Source: Pseudogracilibacillus sp.
GTDB lineage: Bacteria > Bacillota > Bacilli > Bacillales > Amphibacillaceae
Length of the DNA stretch: 64,000 bases
Reading direction: 5' to 3'
Assembly: GCA_026169815.1 (NCBI GenBank)
Contig: JAPFDT010000045.1
Coordinates: 1 to 64,000 of the forward strand
The first letter of the stretch is position 1. Every line of letters begins with the position of its first letter. The position numbers and the translations under genes were made by a program. Positions 17,739-26,934 of this stretch are shown here, piece after piece. Below the pieces are notes generated by a model. The model saw nothing but the letters and a program-made list of their open reading frames with translations. It was not told where the DNA came from and ran no database searches.

Positions 17739-18302
17739 TTACACTTTAAGTGATGTTCGAAAACCTCTAGCGGCATAGTAAGATTCAGCGCCATTGTGGT
17801 AAACAAAAACTGTGTCGTAACGGCGATCACAAAAGAGTGCACCACCTAGTTCTCTAATGGTCGCAGGTGTTTGAACCCAACTTGAAGTCTTCAAATCAAA
17901 TGCTTCCACCTTTTGTAACTCTCTGTATTGTTCTTCCGTTAGAAGTTCTACACCCATTGCATTTGCCATATCGATAGCATTATTATCTGGTTTATGTTTC
18001 TTCCTCGACTCAAGTGCTTCTCTGTCATAACAAACACTTCTCCGACCTTTTGGACTTTCTGTGGCACAATCAAGAAAAAGATACTCGTCTGTTTGACCAT
18101 CGACACTAACAACATCTGGTTCGCCAGCAGTCATTTCCATTTCATATAATGCTACTAATTTTTCAGGATTTCTTTCTATTTTCGCTTCTACATCTGCCCA
18201 GTTTACATCTGTATGTCGATGCATGTTAGCCTCAAATCGATTTTTTAATGTGTGAAGTAATTTTTCACGTTGTTCTTCTGTTAATAGCTTTTTTGTCATC
18301 AT
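17739..18302 (-). CDS. DUF4256 family protein
   Basis: 187 residues of soluble protein. I recognise the DUF4256 pattern: an N-terminal LLxTLKxRFExNMxRH segment, the central FLDCATESPKGRRSVCYD and a C-terminal ALFCDRRYDTVFVYHNGAESYYAARGFR. No membrane or signal segments. Function is unknown for the family. It lies 2 nt downstream of the second capA-like gene and is probably co-transcribed with vanY-like and capA-like genes. Confidence 0.85.
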   Translation of the reverse strand: MMTKKLLTEEQREKLLHTLKNRFEANMHRHTDVNWADVEAKIERNPEKLVALYEMEMTAGEPDVVSVDGQTDEYLFLDCATESPKGRRSVCYDREALESRKKHKPDNNAIDMANAMGVELLTEEQYRELQKVEAFDLKTSSWVQTPATIRELGGALFCDRRYDTVFVYHNGAESYYAARGFRTSLKV

Positions 18303-18304
18303 TA

Positions 18305-19579
18305 TTACTCCTTCTCTAATACGTCTTCACTCATTTTAGATGATGTCGCTTCAAGTGAATTTTCCATTCGTTCTTTAAATATATTAGGAATCTCACTACT
18401 ATCCAAAAATTGCTCGATAGGTAGAATGCGATAAGTGTATGTTGATTCCCCATCTTCTTTATTACGATACACCCATGTCGGGATATGTTCCACTTTTTCT
18501 ATTGTCGTTTCATTTGTTGCTGTATTTTTTTGGATATCCAAATTAACGATAACACCATCTTCTGCTAGTGGATTATCAATGGTTTCATCGCGTTGATTCG
18601 AAACAAAATTTCCCATAGAATATATGACATAGGATTGTTGGTCTTCTATTTGTAAAAATCCAGATTGTTGAATGACATGAGGGTGACTTCCTAAAATAAT
18701 ATCGACACCTTCTTCTGTCATTAAGTCAGCAAATTCAACTTGTGACGGAGAAAGATCTTCTATATACTCTTCGCCCCAATGTACAAAACTAATAATAACA
18801 TCTGCCTGTAAATCTTTTGCTTCAGCAATATCTTCTTTAATTGTATTCTTTTCCATTATGTTAATCATATCATCTAAATTATCATTCGTTGTTTGTAAGC
18901 CCAAATCGTTAATCATCTCTGTATAAGACAGTATCGCAATTTTGATTCCTTCCACCTCTTCAATATGGACACGTGATTCTGGTTTTTCATCATAGGTGCC
19001 TACAGAAGTTAAACCTTTATCACGGATTACTTCAACAGTTCGTTTTAAACCTTCACTTCCGGTATCTAAACTATGATTATTTGCTGTCGTCAGCACATCA
19101 ATACCAGAAGCTTTTATCGCATCAATTGTTTCATCTGGCGAGTTAAATGTCGGATACCCTCGATAGCCTTCTCCATCATTAGGTCCAGCTGTCGTCGTTT
19201 CAAAATTTGCTAAAGCTAGATCAGCTTCTGAAAAAATAGGTGCTACATCTGCAAATACAGATGTAAAATCATATGAATCACTCGCTTTATCATAAGCACT
19301 TTCTAATTGTGAATCGTGAAACATAATGTCACCAGCAGCTGCAATTGTAATATCTATAACGTCTTTTTTTTCTTCTTCATCTTGTTCACTTTCAGCTTCG
19401 TTATTTTGATCCGTAACTTCATCTTCTGTTTCGCTTTGTTCATTAGTCTGCACTGTCTTTTCCGTTTTTAATTGATTTTTTATATAAAAACCACCAATAA
19501 TGAGCAAAGCTATAATTAATACAGACAATATTATTTTAATATATTTAGTAACATTACTCTTGTTCTGAGTTGACCTCAT
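18305..19579 (-). CDS. Second CapA-like membrane-anchored protein
   Basis: 424 residues from the preferred ATG at 19579, which has GAGGAGGG about 9 nt before it; the ATG 11 codons upstream lacks a ribosome site. One membrane helix (IKIILSVLIIALLIIGGFYI) is followed by an acidic E/D-rich linker and a CapA domain with the same metal motifs as the paralog at 2343-3629: AAAGDIMFHD, ANFETT, TANNHSLDTG, SFVHWGEEY, GSHPHVIQ, YSMGNF. The start lies 26 nt inside the vanY-like gene, so the two are translationally coupled. An outer-surface role in gamma-glutamyl or peptidoglycan metabolism is likely but not shown. Confidence 0.88.
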   Translation of the reverse strand: MRSTQNKSNVTKYIKIILSVLIIALLIIGGFYIKNQLKTEKTVQTNEQSETEDEVTDQNNEAESEQDEEEKKDVIDITIAAAGDIMFHDSQLESAYDKASDSYDFTSVFADVAPIFSEADLALANFETTTAGPNDGEGYRGYPTFNSPDETIDAIKASGIDVLTTANNHSLDTGSEGLKRTVEVIRDKGLTSVGTYDEKPESRVHIEEVEGIKIAILSYTEMINDLGLQTTNDNLDDMINIMEKNTIKEDIAEAKDLQADVIISFVHWGEEYIEDLSPSQVEFADLMTEEGVDIILGSHPHVIQQSGFLQIEDQQSYVIYSMGNFVSNQRDETIDNPLAEDGVIVNLDIQKNTATNETTIEKVEHIPTWVYRNKEDGESTYTYRILPIEQFLDSSEIPNIFKERMENSLEATSSKMSEDVLEKE

Positions 19580-20348
19580 GAATGAGACCCTCCTCATATA
19601 AGTATTCCTCATACGTCAGTCCACTATCATATACTGCTGTGGCAACTTCTACACCTAAATAACGAATATGCCAAGGTTCATAAATATATCCAGTAATTTC
19701 TTCTTTCCCTTGAGGATAACGAATAATAAAACCAAATTCATGTGCGTGTTCTTTTAACCAAATACCCTCTTCTGTTTCCCCAAATGCTTCTTCTAATTCT
19801 AAGTTGACACTCTCACTCGTTACATCCATAACTAGACCAGTTTGATGCTCACTATGACCTGGTTTAGCACTATAACGATTCGCCTCTTCCTTACCATGTT
19901 CCGCTGCATAATTATTAAACAATTCAACTTGTGTATCATAAGAACGGTAACCAGATCGAGCATGTAAATATAAGTCTGATTTCTCCGCTTCTGTAAACAT
20001 TTCTTTTAAAGCTTTTGCCGCTTCTTCCCGCAATTGTTTTACTTCAGGATTTTCTAATACAGTTGGCACATCAACTGTGACAAGATCCTCTGGTATGTAG
20101 TCTTCACTAAGTCCATATTTTTTATTAACTAACGCTGTAATCTTCGCATCTTCTGCTATTTCTGATTCATCTTTTATAATCGAGTCAATGTTGTCCTCTA
20201 CTTCATCTTCATTGGGTTCTTCTTCGTTCTCCTCCGTTTCTTCTTGTAATTCTGTTTTATCTTCTTCATTCGTTGCATCATCTTCTGAACAAGCAACTAA
20301 ACTCATTAAAAACATACTTACTAATATAATGCTCCACCACTTCTTCAT
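19554..20348 (-). CDS. VanY-type D,D-carboxypeptidase lipoprotein
   Basis: 264 residues. The signal peptide ends in the lipobox LVAC with Cys20, followed by a strongly acidic linker (about residues 21-60). The M15B/VanY zinc peptidase domain then shows ARSGYRSYDTQ, the metal-binding SEHQTGLVMDV and EPWHIRYLG. Such enzymes trim the terminal D-Ala of peptidoglycan stem peptides outside the membrane. AAAGGGGATTAAA precedes the ATG. First gene of the vanY-capA-DUF4256 operon. No van resistance genes are nearby, so a cell-wall maintenance role is more likely than vancomycin resistance. Confidence 0.92.
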   Translation of the reverse strand: MKKWWSIILVSMFLMSLVACSEDDATNEEDKTELQEETEENEEEPNEDEVEDNIDSIIKDESEIAEDAKITALVNKKYGLSEDYIPEDLVTVDVPTVLENPEVKQLREEAAKALKEMFTEAEKSDLYLHARSGYRSYDTQVELFNNYAAEHGKEEANRYSAKPGHSEHQTGLVMDVTSESVNLELEEAFGETEEGIWLKEHAHEFGFIIRYPQGKEEITGYIYEPWHIRYLGVEVATAVYDSGLTYEEYLYEEGLIHEVNSEQE

Positions 20349-20547
20349 TTTAATCCCCTTTATGTCTGTCTTCTTGTTGTAATATAAAACTACTTTTTTA
20401 TATGCAATTTCATAAAATACATTAGATTAATTATAGTAAACACAATTTTCTAATGCAATCATTGTTTCATAGAAAACAATATAAAAAGCTGCATTTTTTA
20501 CCATAAAATATTCCCTGTCACTTTGACGACCAGATTATTTTGAAATT

Positions 20548-20595
20548 AAAAAAGAACCCTTTAAAGTATAGTTACTAACCTTCATTGGGTTCTTT
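20548..20595 (-). terminator. Terminator after the XRE regulator
   Basis: On the minus strand AAAGAACCC pairs with GGGTTCTTTTTT across a loop of about 27 nt. It begins just after the stop codon at 20598. Confidence 0.75.
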
Positions 20596-20597
20596 CA

Positions 20598-20984
20598 TTA
20601 TTCAGTTTCTTTTCTTCGATAAATAACGTATTCAATATGTTTTTTTATTTCATCCACATCTTCTGGATGCACTTGTTGTAGTATGTCAATTAACTGTTTG
20701 GGGATATGATCTATTCCTAATGAATCAAATAATTGTGTTAAGCCTTCTGGAGACTGATACACTAACTTCTCCTCTTGCAATTCACGTCCTAGTAAATAAT
20801 CTGTTGTCGTATCTAAAACAGAAGCTAAAATATCTAATTCGAAATCTTTAATCGGACGTTCTTCTAATTCTATACGATTCATTACGCTCGGATTAATCCC
20901 AACACGCCTGGCAAGTTCTCTTTGACTCCAATTTTTATTTTCACGTAAATTAATAATTCGATTCCCTATACCAGATAATTTCAC
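20598..20984 (-). CDS. XRE-family transcriptional regulator
   Basis: 128 residues. An N-terminal Cro/CI-type helix-turn-helix spans about residues 6-63 (IINLRENKNWSQRELARRVGINPSVMNRIE). A C-terminal region with VHPEDVDEIKKHIEYVIYRR probably dimerises. The layout is that of small phage/ICE repressors or SinR-like regulators. It is divergent from a smaller HTH gene at 21156, and the shared region holds repeated operator-like boxes. This suggests a bistable repressor pair left from a mobile element. The regulated targets are not visible. Confidence 0.85.
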   Translation of the reverse strand: MKLSGIGNRIINLRENKNWSQRELARRVGINPSVMNRIELEERPIKDFELDILASVLDTTTDYLLGRELQEEKLVYQSPEGLTQLFDSLGIDHIPKQLIDILQQVHPEDVDEIKKHIEYVIYRRKETE

Positions 20985-21026
20985 TAGCCATCCCTACCTT
21001 TTATTATTACTTACATATCGTACCAT

Positions 21027-21104
21027 GTTTCCGTAATGGAAATGCAGTAAATTTCTAAATAAGCAACAATAAAGTTGGACATTTCTAAATTAGCAATATA
21101 CAAT
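21027..21104. promoter_or_regulatory. Divergent operator/promoter region of the XRE pair
   Basis: Two direct repeats, ATTTCTAAATAAGCAA (21051-21066) and ATTTCTAAATTAGCAA (21081-21096), differ at one base and are 30 bp apart. A separate palindrome TTTCC-GTAAT-GGAAA lies near 21028-21042. The rightward promoter is TGGACA (21076-21081), 17 nt, TACAAT (21099-21104), so the second repeat fills its spacer. This is the arrangement expected of autoregulating XRE repressors. Confidence 0.6.
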
Positions 21105-21155
21105 GTATGTAAAATAGTAAAAAAACACTATATCACGATTAGAGGAGCTAGGTAA

Positions 21156-21368
21156 ATGGAAGATTATGCAAAGCTTAACTTATCATTTATAAAAGAAAAA
21201 AGAATCAGTTTAGGATTAACCCATCAACAATTAGCAGAACATCTCTCCTTTAAAAATGCATCAACGTATTTTAAATATGAAAATGGTACTTATTCCTTTA
21301 AAGCAGATCATCTTCCTAAACTAGCAGATATTTTTCAATGTAAAATCAATGATCTTTTCACAAATTGA
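21156..21368 (+). CDS. Small Cro-like HTH protein
   Basis: 70 residues, essentially one XRE helix-turn-helix (ISLGLTHQQLAEHLSFKNASTYFKYENG...LPKLADIFQCKINDLF). A GAGGAGC ribosome site precedes the ATG. It is transcribed away from the XRE repressor, from the promoter with the repeated boxes, and resembles a Cro-type partner. Followed 25 nt later by a small unknown gene. Confidence 0.82.
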   Translation: MEDYAKLNLSFIKEKRISLGLTHQQLAEHLSFKNASTYFKYENGTYSFKADHLPKLADIFQCKINDLFTN

Positions 21369-21393
21369 CAAAATTGTATAGGAAGTGATTTTG

Positions 21394-21606
21394 ATGCAAT
21401 CATTTTATTTCTTCTTTCATAAACATGAACAATATAAAAATCATGTCCAACAAGTTATAGCTAGTAGTAATATTAAAGCTCAATTTATAATGAACGCCAC
21501 ATATTCAAATAAATGGAGTAATATGTGCACTCAAGATGAATTTGAAGCATTAATCAAACAAAATCGCACACAAGCTTTTAAACCACTTCCACCGCTTTAT
21601 TATTAA
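21394..21606 (+). CDS. Small unknown protein downstream of the Cro-like gene
   Basis: 70 residues from the ATG at 21394, 7 nt after AGGAAGTG; an in-frame GTG lies at 21385. Aromatic/His-rich N-terminus (SFYFFFHKHEQYKNHV) and a C-terminal PLPPLYY. I do not recognise it. Position suggests the same mobile-element remnant as the regulators. Confidence 0.5.
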   Translation: MQSFYFFFHKHEQYKNHVQQVIASSNIKAQFIMNATYSNKWSNMCTQDEFEALIKQNRTQAFKPLPPLYY

Positions 21607-21824
21607 AATGTGTAGTATTTGTGTAGTAAGTTTTATGTGAAAATTTTTAACATCAAGGACATAATTTTATTTTTCGTAATATTCGAAATAAAAATTCAAT
21701 TAGGTTACTTTACTAATCTATAAATTATAATTAAGCAGCAGAGAGCCATGAAACAATGTGCCACAAAAGTAAAAATTGGTCACTTATATGGCACACATTA
21801 TAAAATACTGATTTTAACAAAAAT

Positions 21825-21861
21825 AAAAAGCCTTGCTAACACAATGTTAGCAAGGCTTTTA
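21825..21861. terminator. Strong bidirectional hairpin
   Basis: A perfect stem AAAAGCCTTGCTAAC / GTTAGCAAGGCTTTT around ACAAT. It separates the HTH operon from the integrase relic. The remainder of 21607-22178 is AT-rich with no gene that I can support, apart from the att-like 12-mer that follows. Confidence 0.8.
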
Positions 21862-21866
21862 CTTAG

Positions 21867-21878
21867 CGACCCAGGCAG
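21867..21878 (+). repeat. att-like copy of the tRNA-Arg 3' end
   Basis: CGACCCAGGCAG is identical to 23463-23474, the last 12 bases of tRNA-Arg read on the plus strand. An integrase relic lies between the two copies. This is what remains expected after integration at a tRNA 3' end. Only 12 bp match, so chance is not fully excluded. Confidence 0.45.
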
Positions 21879-22178
21879 TCGTTATTAAGTAGATACAAGT
21901 GCTATTATACCAATGTTTTATTAAATATATGTGTGAAATTTTATGCTTTTATTTTACGATAAATTCCCTTCTATTTTGTATATTTTACCATTGATAAATA
22001 TTTAACTTCAACACATAATCATATACGAATCTTATTTTAATATTTTTAAAAGTCACTTCTGCTTTTTTATTATCATAAGGAAATCCTTTATCACTTAAGG
22101 CATACTGGATTTGAAGTGTTTTCATAGTTTTATCTATCAGCCATAATTACCATGCATAATAAAATATAATTGAAAGAA

Positions 22179-22640
22179 CTATGTCCAATATATTTTAGTT
22201 TCTTTATGATACATGTCAAAATAGACACTTGGATTAATAGAATTTATTATTTCTTCAAATATTAACAACTCCTTTTTCTGAGGTAAGGAATGTGGAAATA
22301 CCAAAACATCTTTAGAGTGTTTATCTCTTACGTATAAGTAATCATGACGACCGGCAATTCCTGTGGGCACCGATCTTCTTTTTACAATTTTAGCAATATC
22401 TTTAATTGGATAAGATTTTTTTCTAATTAGCGTCTTGTAATAAATGTAGTTACCGTCAATTATTACTTTTGTTTTTAAATCATTTGTAAGTATTATGGAT
22501 ATTATTAAAATAGTTATTATAAGTAATCCTGGACCTAACCTTAGAGATACCATAAGCCAAACATTTAGCCCTATATAAATCGATGAGTAGATTATATAAA
22601 GTAATAATAATCTTAATCGACTTTTCTTAAATATATACAC
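22179..22640 (-). CDS. Two-helix membrane protein with PH-like C-terminal domain
   Basis: 153 residues. Two hydrophobic helices lie near residues 9-33 and 36-52. A soluble domain follows with a pattern typical of bacterial PH/YdbT-like domains: VIIDGNYIYYKTLIRKKSYPIKDIAKIVKR. The start is GTG behind AGGAGC. Function is unknown. It lies between the att-like 12-mer and the integrase relic, so it may be cargo of the remnant element. Confidence 0.6.
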   Translation of the reverse strand: MYIFKKSRLRLLLLYIIYSSIYIGLNVWLMVSLRLGPGLLIITILIISIILTNDLKTKVIIDGNYIYYKTLIRKKSYPIKDIAKIVKRRSVPTGIAGRHDYLYVRDKHSKDVLVFPHSLPQKKELLIFEEIINSINPSVYFDMYHKETKIYWT

Positions 22641-22838
22641 CTCATAGCTCCTGATTGAAATCCCTCCTCTATTTTTTGAAAATGTAACAAAACGAATAAA
22701 ATTTACTTTAATTATAACAAAAGGATTTCAAGTATGCATTATAATTTAGTTTGATATTGACCCCTAGATGATACGATGGAATTATATCTAAAATCGAAAT
22801 AAACAATGACCGTAAATTGAACGAGAGGTCAATACAAT

Positions 22839-23312
22839 GTAAAATCTCCTAAACCAAAAGAAGTTATCGAACGATATTAATTGATCGTATACTACTTTCA
22901 TATTTAAAGAAGTATAAGTTATGTGTAAAAATAGAAAGGTTAAATGGATGATGAAACTATGAATTTATTTAAGAATTATTTTAAAGCCACAGTAGATAAT
23001 ATTCATGGATTAATATTTTTTAGTCATCATTCTAAATACCATGTAATGAGTAATAGGTCTGTAAATAAAGCTTTAAAAGGTTTGCTGAATGATTTAGAGA
23101 TAGAACCGATTTCAGTCCATGGATTAAGACATACACATGCAAGTGCTCTAATTTATGAAAAGAAAGCTACAATTAATTACATTAGTGAACGTTTAGGACA
23201 TTCTGATGTACAAACAACTTATAATGACTATTCTCATGTTATAAAAGAATTAAGAGCTGAAGATGAAGAAAGTACAGTGAATATGTTTTCTTCTATGTAT
23301 AAGATAAGTTAG
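22839..23312 (+). pseudogene. Decayed tyrosine-recombinase integrase (C-terminal half)
   Basis: Three frame-shifted pieces read as one integrase. VKSPKPKEVIERY (from 22839) is followed in another frame by IDRILLSYLKKYKLCVKIER (from 22880). From 22944 the catalytic part keeps HGLRHTHAS, LGHSDVQTTYNDYSH and the nucleophilic tyrosine. The N-terminal DNA-binding domain and the first catalytic arginine are gone. The open part from the ATG at 22944 (122 codons) is therefore not a functional integrase. The gene points toward tRNA-Arg, whose 3' end it presumably once used. Confidence 0.85.
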
Positions 23313-23383
23313 TCTATTCTCGTATTAAAATGTGTAAAAAATTTTCAAAATCTATTCTTTCTCGTTCCAACTCATAAAAACAG

Positions 23384-23426
23384 AAAACACCTTAAAGCAT
23401 TGACATGTCAACGTTTAAGGTGTTTT
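23384..23426. terminator. Hairpin between integrase relic and tRNA-Arg
   Basis: AAAACACCTTAAA / TTTAAGGTGTTTT with a nested TTGACATGTCAA palindrome in the loop. Read on the minus strand it would terminate the tRNA transcript. Confidence 0.75.
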
Positions 23427-23462
23427 ACATTTTTCATTTTCTTGCTAGTTCTGACTAGGTTA

Positions 23463-23536
<74 letters not shown>

Positions 23537-23542
23537 ATAAAA

Positions 23543-23616
23543 TGGAGCGGGTAGGGGGAATCGAACCCCCGACATCAGCTTGGAAGGCTGGAGTTTTACC
23601 ACTAAACTACACCCGC
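23543..23616 (-). tRNA. tRNA-Gly (anticodon TCC)
   Basis: 74 nt including an encoded CCA: acceptor GCGGGTG / TACCCGC, discriminator T, anticodon TCC in CTTCCAA, T-arm GGGGGTTCGATTCCCCC. Co-transcribed with tRNA-Arg, 6 nt apart. Confidence 0.96.
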
Positions 23617-23804
23617 ATTAATAATTTTTATATATTATTAATTATTTATTAAGATGTTATTTCCGCAACCAAGAATAAGTATATGATATTTAGGTGGGTA
23701 TTGTCAACATAAATTGGAAAAAATATTATTAAAAGTATTTTCAGACAATATTTCACTCCGATAAATCGATATATTATCGCTAGTTATCACCCTTTTAACA
23801 ATTT

Positions 23805-23850
23805 TAAAAATCCCTATACCTAAGCAAAACGACTTAAGTATAAGGATTTT
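23805..23850 (-). terminator. Terminator after ysnB
   Basis: On the minus strand GAAAATCCTTATACTTAAG pairs with CTTAGGTATAGGGATTTTT, 20 nt after the ysnB stop. Confidence 0.85.
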
Positions 23851-23869
23851 CTTATGTATTAATTTTATT

Positions 23870-24388
23870 TTATAGTAAAGAAAAATATTGTTCGTATGGT
23901 AATGAATCAATTTCATCTCCATTTACATCATAAAAGGTAATGTAAATAGCTCCTTTAGTTTCCCACTCTAATATGACATAGCTAGGTTGTTTAATTCGAT
24001 TTGGATAACGAATACTACCTGGATTAATAAAGACACAATCATCAACCTTTTCAGCGTATGCAATGTGACTATGTCCGAAACAAGCAATTTCTGCGCCAAC
24101 TTCTTTTGCTCGATATTGCAAGTTCATCAGCGTAGATTTTACTTGGGTCATATGGCCATGTGAGATGAAAAAGCGAATTCCACCAATTTCTAATACTTCT
24201 TCCATTGGAAAATCGCTCGTTATATCACAGTTTCCACGTACCGTTGTAAAACCTGCTAATTCCGGCGCATCTGTCGCTAATTCTGAATCTCCACAATGGA
24301 TATTGACATCAGCTTGATGGCGTTCTTTTATCTCTATTAATTCTGTCGTTAATCCATGACTGTCGCTTAATATAAGTACTTTATGCAT
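23870..24388 (-). CDS. ysnB: YsnB/MJ0936-family phosphodiesterase
   Basis: 172 residues, single-domain calcineurin-like metallophosphoesterase. Metal-binding motifs in order: DSHG, HCGD, GNCD, ISHGH and GHSH. Homologs hydrolyse phosphodiesters in vitro; the cellular substrate is unknown. Last gene of the racE-gerM-rph-rdgB-ysnB cluster, whose order matches B. subtilis. It ends at a strong terminator. Confidence 0.93.
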   Translation of the reverse strand: MHKVLILSDSHGLTTELIEIKERHQADVNIHCGDSELATDAPELAGFTTVRGNCDITSDFPMEEVLEIGGIRFFISHGHMTQVKSTLMNLQYRAKEVGAEIACFGHSHIAYAEKVDDCVFINPGSIRYPNRIKQPSYVILEWETKGAIYITFYDVNGDEIDSLPYEQYFSLL

Positions 24389-24401
24389 TGTTATCCTGCC
24401 T

Positions 24402-25001
24402 CTATCTTTGTTGTTTATCTAACCATGCTTGAAATGCAACTAATGCATGATAGCGATGACTTAGTTCGTTTTTTTCTGATGCTTCTAGTTCCGCCATTGT
24501 TTTATCGTATTTTGTAGGAACAAAGATTGGATCATATCCAAATCCATTTGTCCCTCTCGCCTCTGTAGTAATGGTACCTTCACAAGTTCCTTCAATGAAA
24601 ATGGTCTGCTTACCTGGTTGTGCAAAAGCTAACATACAAATAAAACGTGCTGTCCGGTCAGATTCTGTAACACCTTTCATTTCATTTAATACTTTTTCAT
24701 AATTTAATCTATCATCTGTTGGTTCTCCTGCATAACGTGCAGAATAAATTCCAGGACGCCCTTGTAAATAATCGATAGCCAACCCGGAATCATCAGCGAT
24801 AACTGGTTTATTTAATAATGTTGAAATTTCTTCTGCTTTTAATTGAGCATTTTCCTGAAATGTAGTGCCTGTTTCTTCGATATCCGGCATTCTGTCCTGA
24901 AAATCGAGTAATGTTTTGACTTCAAATCCATATGGGACGAGCATATCTCTAAATTCGGCCGCTTTTCCTTTGTTTTTTGTTGCAACGATTAATTCTGTCA
25001 T
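24402..25001 (-). CDS. rdgB: XTP/dITP pyrophosphatase (RdgB/HAM1)
   Basis: 199 residues, 'housecleaning' nucleotide hydrolase that removes dITP and XTP before incorporation. Signature segments: ATKNKGKAAEF at the N-terminus, the catalytic VIADDSGLAIDYLQGRPGIYSARYAGE, and the C-terminal GTNGFGYDPIFVP and SHRYHAL. It overlaps the rph stop by one base, so the two are coupled. Equivalent of ysnA in B. subtilis. Confidence 0.96.
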   Translation of the reverse strand: MTELIVATKNKGKAAEFRDMLVPYGFEVKTLLDFQDRMPDIEETGTTFQENAQLKAEEISTLLNKPVIADDSGLAIDYLQGRPGIYSARYAGEPTDDRLNYEKVLNEMKGVTESDRTARFICMLAFAQPGKQTIFIEGTCEGTITTEARGTNGFGYDPIFVPTKYDKTMAELEASEKNELSHRYHALVAFQAWLDKQQR

Positions 25002-25765
25002 TACTCTTCGCTCTTTTCCGCTTCATTCGGTATTTGGCCTATTTGTTGTGCCAAATCGCCAAGGACAGTTTTTTGTGTAACAAATAATTGTTCTATGCCA
25101 TATTTAGCTTGTGCTAACATGGCATTTAATTCGTCATAACTAAATGTTGCTTCTTCTCCTGTGCCTTGAATTTCAACAAACTTACCTGCACCTGTCATGA
25201 CTACATTCATATCCACATTTGCTGCAACATCTTTTTCATAATCTAAGTCAAGTACAATCGACTCATCTGGCAACACGCCGACAGAAATTGCTCCTAAATA
25301 GTCTGTAATTGGGAGCTTTGTTACTTTTTCTTCTTTTAATAATGTGCCACAAGCAAGTACCATGGCTACAAATGCGCCTGTGATCGATGCTGTACGTGTT
25401 CCTCCATCTGCTTGAATGACATCACAATCAATCCAAATCGTTCGTTCCCCTATTGCGTCTAAGTCAACGACAGAACGTAAGGCACGTCCGATTAACCGTT
25501 GAATCTCCATTGTTCTTCCACCGACTTTTCCGCGCGATGACTCTCTAATATTTCTTTTTTCCGTTGCTCGAGGCAACATAGAATATTCTGCTGTAATCCA
25601 ACCTTTTCCTTGTCCACGTAAAAATGGCGGTACACGGTCTTCTATTGTTGCATTACAAATCACTTTTGTCTTTCCTAGTTCAATTAATACAGACCCTTCT
25701 GGATGCATAATATAGTTGGGTGTAATGTTAATTGGTCGAATCATTTGTTTTTCACTTTGCATCAT
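25001..25765 (-). CDS. rph: Ribonuclease PH
   Basis: Phosphorolytic 3'-to-5' exoribonuclease that trims tRNA 3' ends. 254 residues with the family signatures [42 protein letters not shown] (conserved throughout, shown here only as landmarks at about residues 33-75), [15 protein letters not shown], and [15 protein letters not shown]. Its catalytic phosphate-binding arginines fall in these blocks. Coupled to rdgB by a one-base overlap. Confidence 0.97.
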   Translation of the reverse strand: MMQSEKQMIRPINITPNYIMHPEGSVLIELGKTKVICNATIEDRVPPFLRGQGKGWITAEYSMLPRATEKRNIRESSRGKVGGRTMEIQRLIGRALRSVVDLDAIGERTIWIDCDVIQADGGTRTASITGAFVAMVLACGTLLKEEKVTKLPITDYLGAISVGVLPDESIVLDLDYEKDVAANVDMNVVMTGAGKFVEIQGTGEEATFSYDELNAMLAQAKYGIEQLFVTQKTVLGDLAQQIGQIPNEAEKSEE

Positions 25766-25786
25766 TAACTCTCCTCATTGCTTTGC

Positions 25787-26857
25787 TTACATTTTTTCAG
25801 TCGAGATAAAATCTTCCTTCGTAACAGGTTGATCATATTTATGACCAGATTCATTTAATAAAATCTCTTGTTGATCAACGATGACTTCTATTGCTTCAAT
25901 TCCCTCTTGTTCAGTTAAAGACAGGACTAACGTTTCCATGACGTCATCTGCAATAATTCCATCGTCTTTCTTCTGTAAAATCTGTTCATTAAATTCTAAT
26001 TGTACCACACCATCTTCAATAGTTGGCTTATTTAACAAAACTGTCTCATCATTAAAAACTTGCATAAATTGAGGCGTTGTCACTGGTTCTGTTAAAAGAG
26101 ATTCCACAATCCCTGCTAATACATCTTCATCTTGAGCGTTAAAATATTTTGTAACAGGTACGTAATATAACGTTTCATCATTACTTTGTTTCGGGAAAAA
26201 CACAGTTGAAATCTCGCTATGTAGTAAATCTGGCTTTTCTGTTATCATGAGATTTATTCCGTTTGCTCTAGAGTACCCTTCAGATATTGGCGTTCCATTC
26301 ACAGGCATTTCAGTTAACTCATACCCGTTTACCCATAATTTTATTCGCTCTACTTCAGAAAACTCCGTTAACGTGTGGGTCATTGCTTGTAAAATTTGCG
26401 CCTCGTTATCAGCATCATAATCTTTGAATTCTTCTGATACATCAACAATTAGCGTACCATCTTCTTGTAAATTAACACCTAAAATCGTCGTTTCAGCTGG
26501 TAAGACAGCTTGAAAACCACTTGGTAACAACTCTGTGATTGGTCCATCAACGACCATATATTCTAATACCTGCATGACAGCTGATTCTGATTTTGGTAAT
26601 TCAAAGGTTTGTGGCACGACCATACCATCAGTGTCTAAAACATAAATATCCCGTGATACTGTTTCTGGACTTTCTGTTGCTTCATCCTCATCTACTTCGT
26701 CATCTTCTTCACCTGTATCATCCGCTTCCTCATTATCGATGACGTCAATATCTTCCGGTACATCAATTTCTTTTACATTTTGTTCTCCTTGAAAACAGCC
26801 TGCTAAAGCAAACATTAACGCAGCAAGTAGCAATAGTAGTACCCCATTTTTTTGCAT
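25787..26857 (-). CDS. gerM: GerM sporulation/germination lipoprotein
   Basis: 356 residues (B. subtilis GerM is of similar size). A lipoprotein signal ends at ALAGC (Cys21), followed by an acidic low-complexity linker (about residues 28-65) and two tandem GerM domains (about 90-205 and 230-345). GerM takes part in engulfment/SpoIIIA-SpoIIQ localisation in sporulating cells, outside the mother-cell membrane. It sits between racE and rph as in B. subtilis. Confidence 0.94.
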   Translation of the reverse strand: MQKNGVLLLLLAALMFALAGCFQGEQNVKEIDVPEDIDVIDNEEADDTGEEDDEVDEDEATESPETVSRDIYVLDTDGMVVPQTFELPKSESAVMQVLEYMVVDGPITELLPSGFQAVLPAETTILGVNLQEDGTLIVDVSEEFKDYDADNEAQILQAMTHTLTEFSEVERIKLWVNGYELTEMPVNGTPISEGYSRANGINLMITEKPDLLHSEISTVFFPKQSNDETLYYVPVTKYFNAQDEDVLAGIVESLLTEPVTTPQFMQVFNDETVLLNKPTIEDGVVQLEFNEQILQKKDDGIIADDVMETLVLSLTEQEGIEAIEVIVDQQEILLNESGHKYDQPVTKEDFISTEKM

Positions 26858-26934
26858 CTCATACCCTCCTATGATGGTTGTACTACTATATATACGTTCT
26901 AATATTCAATTCATGCTATTAATTATAAAATTCA

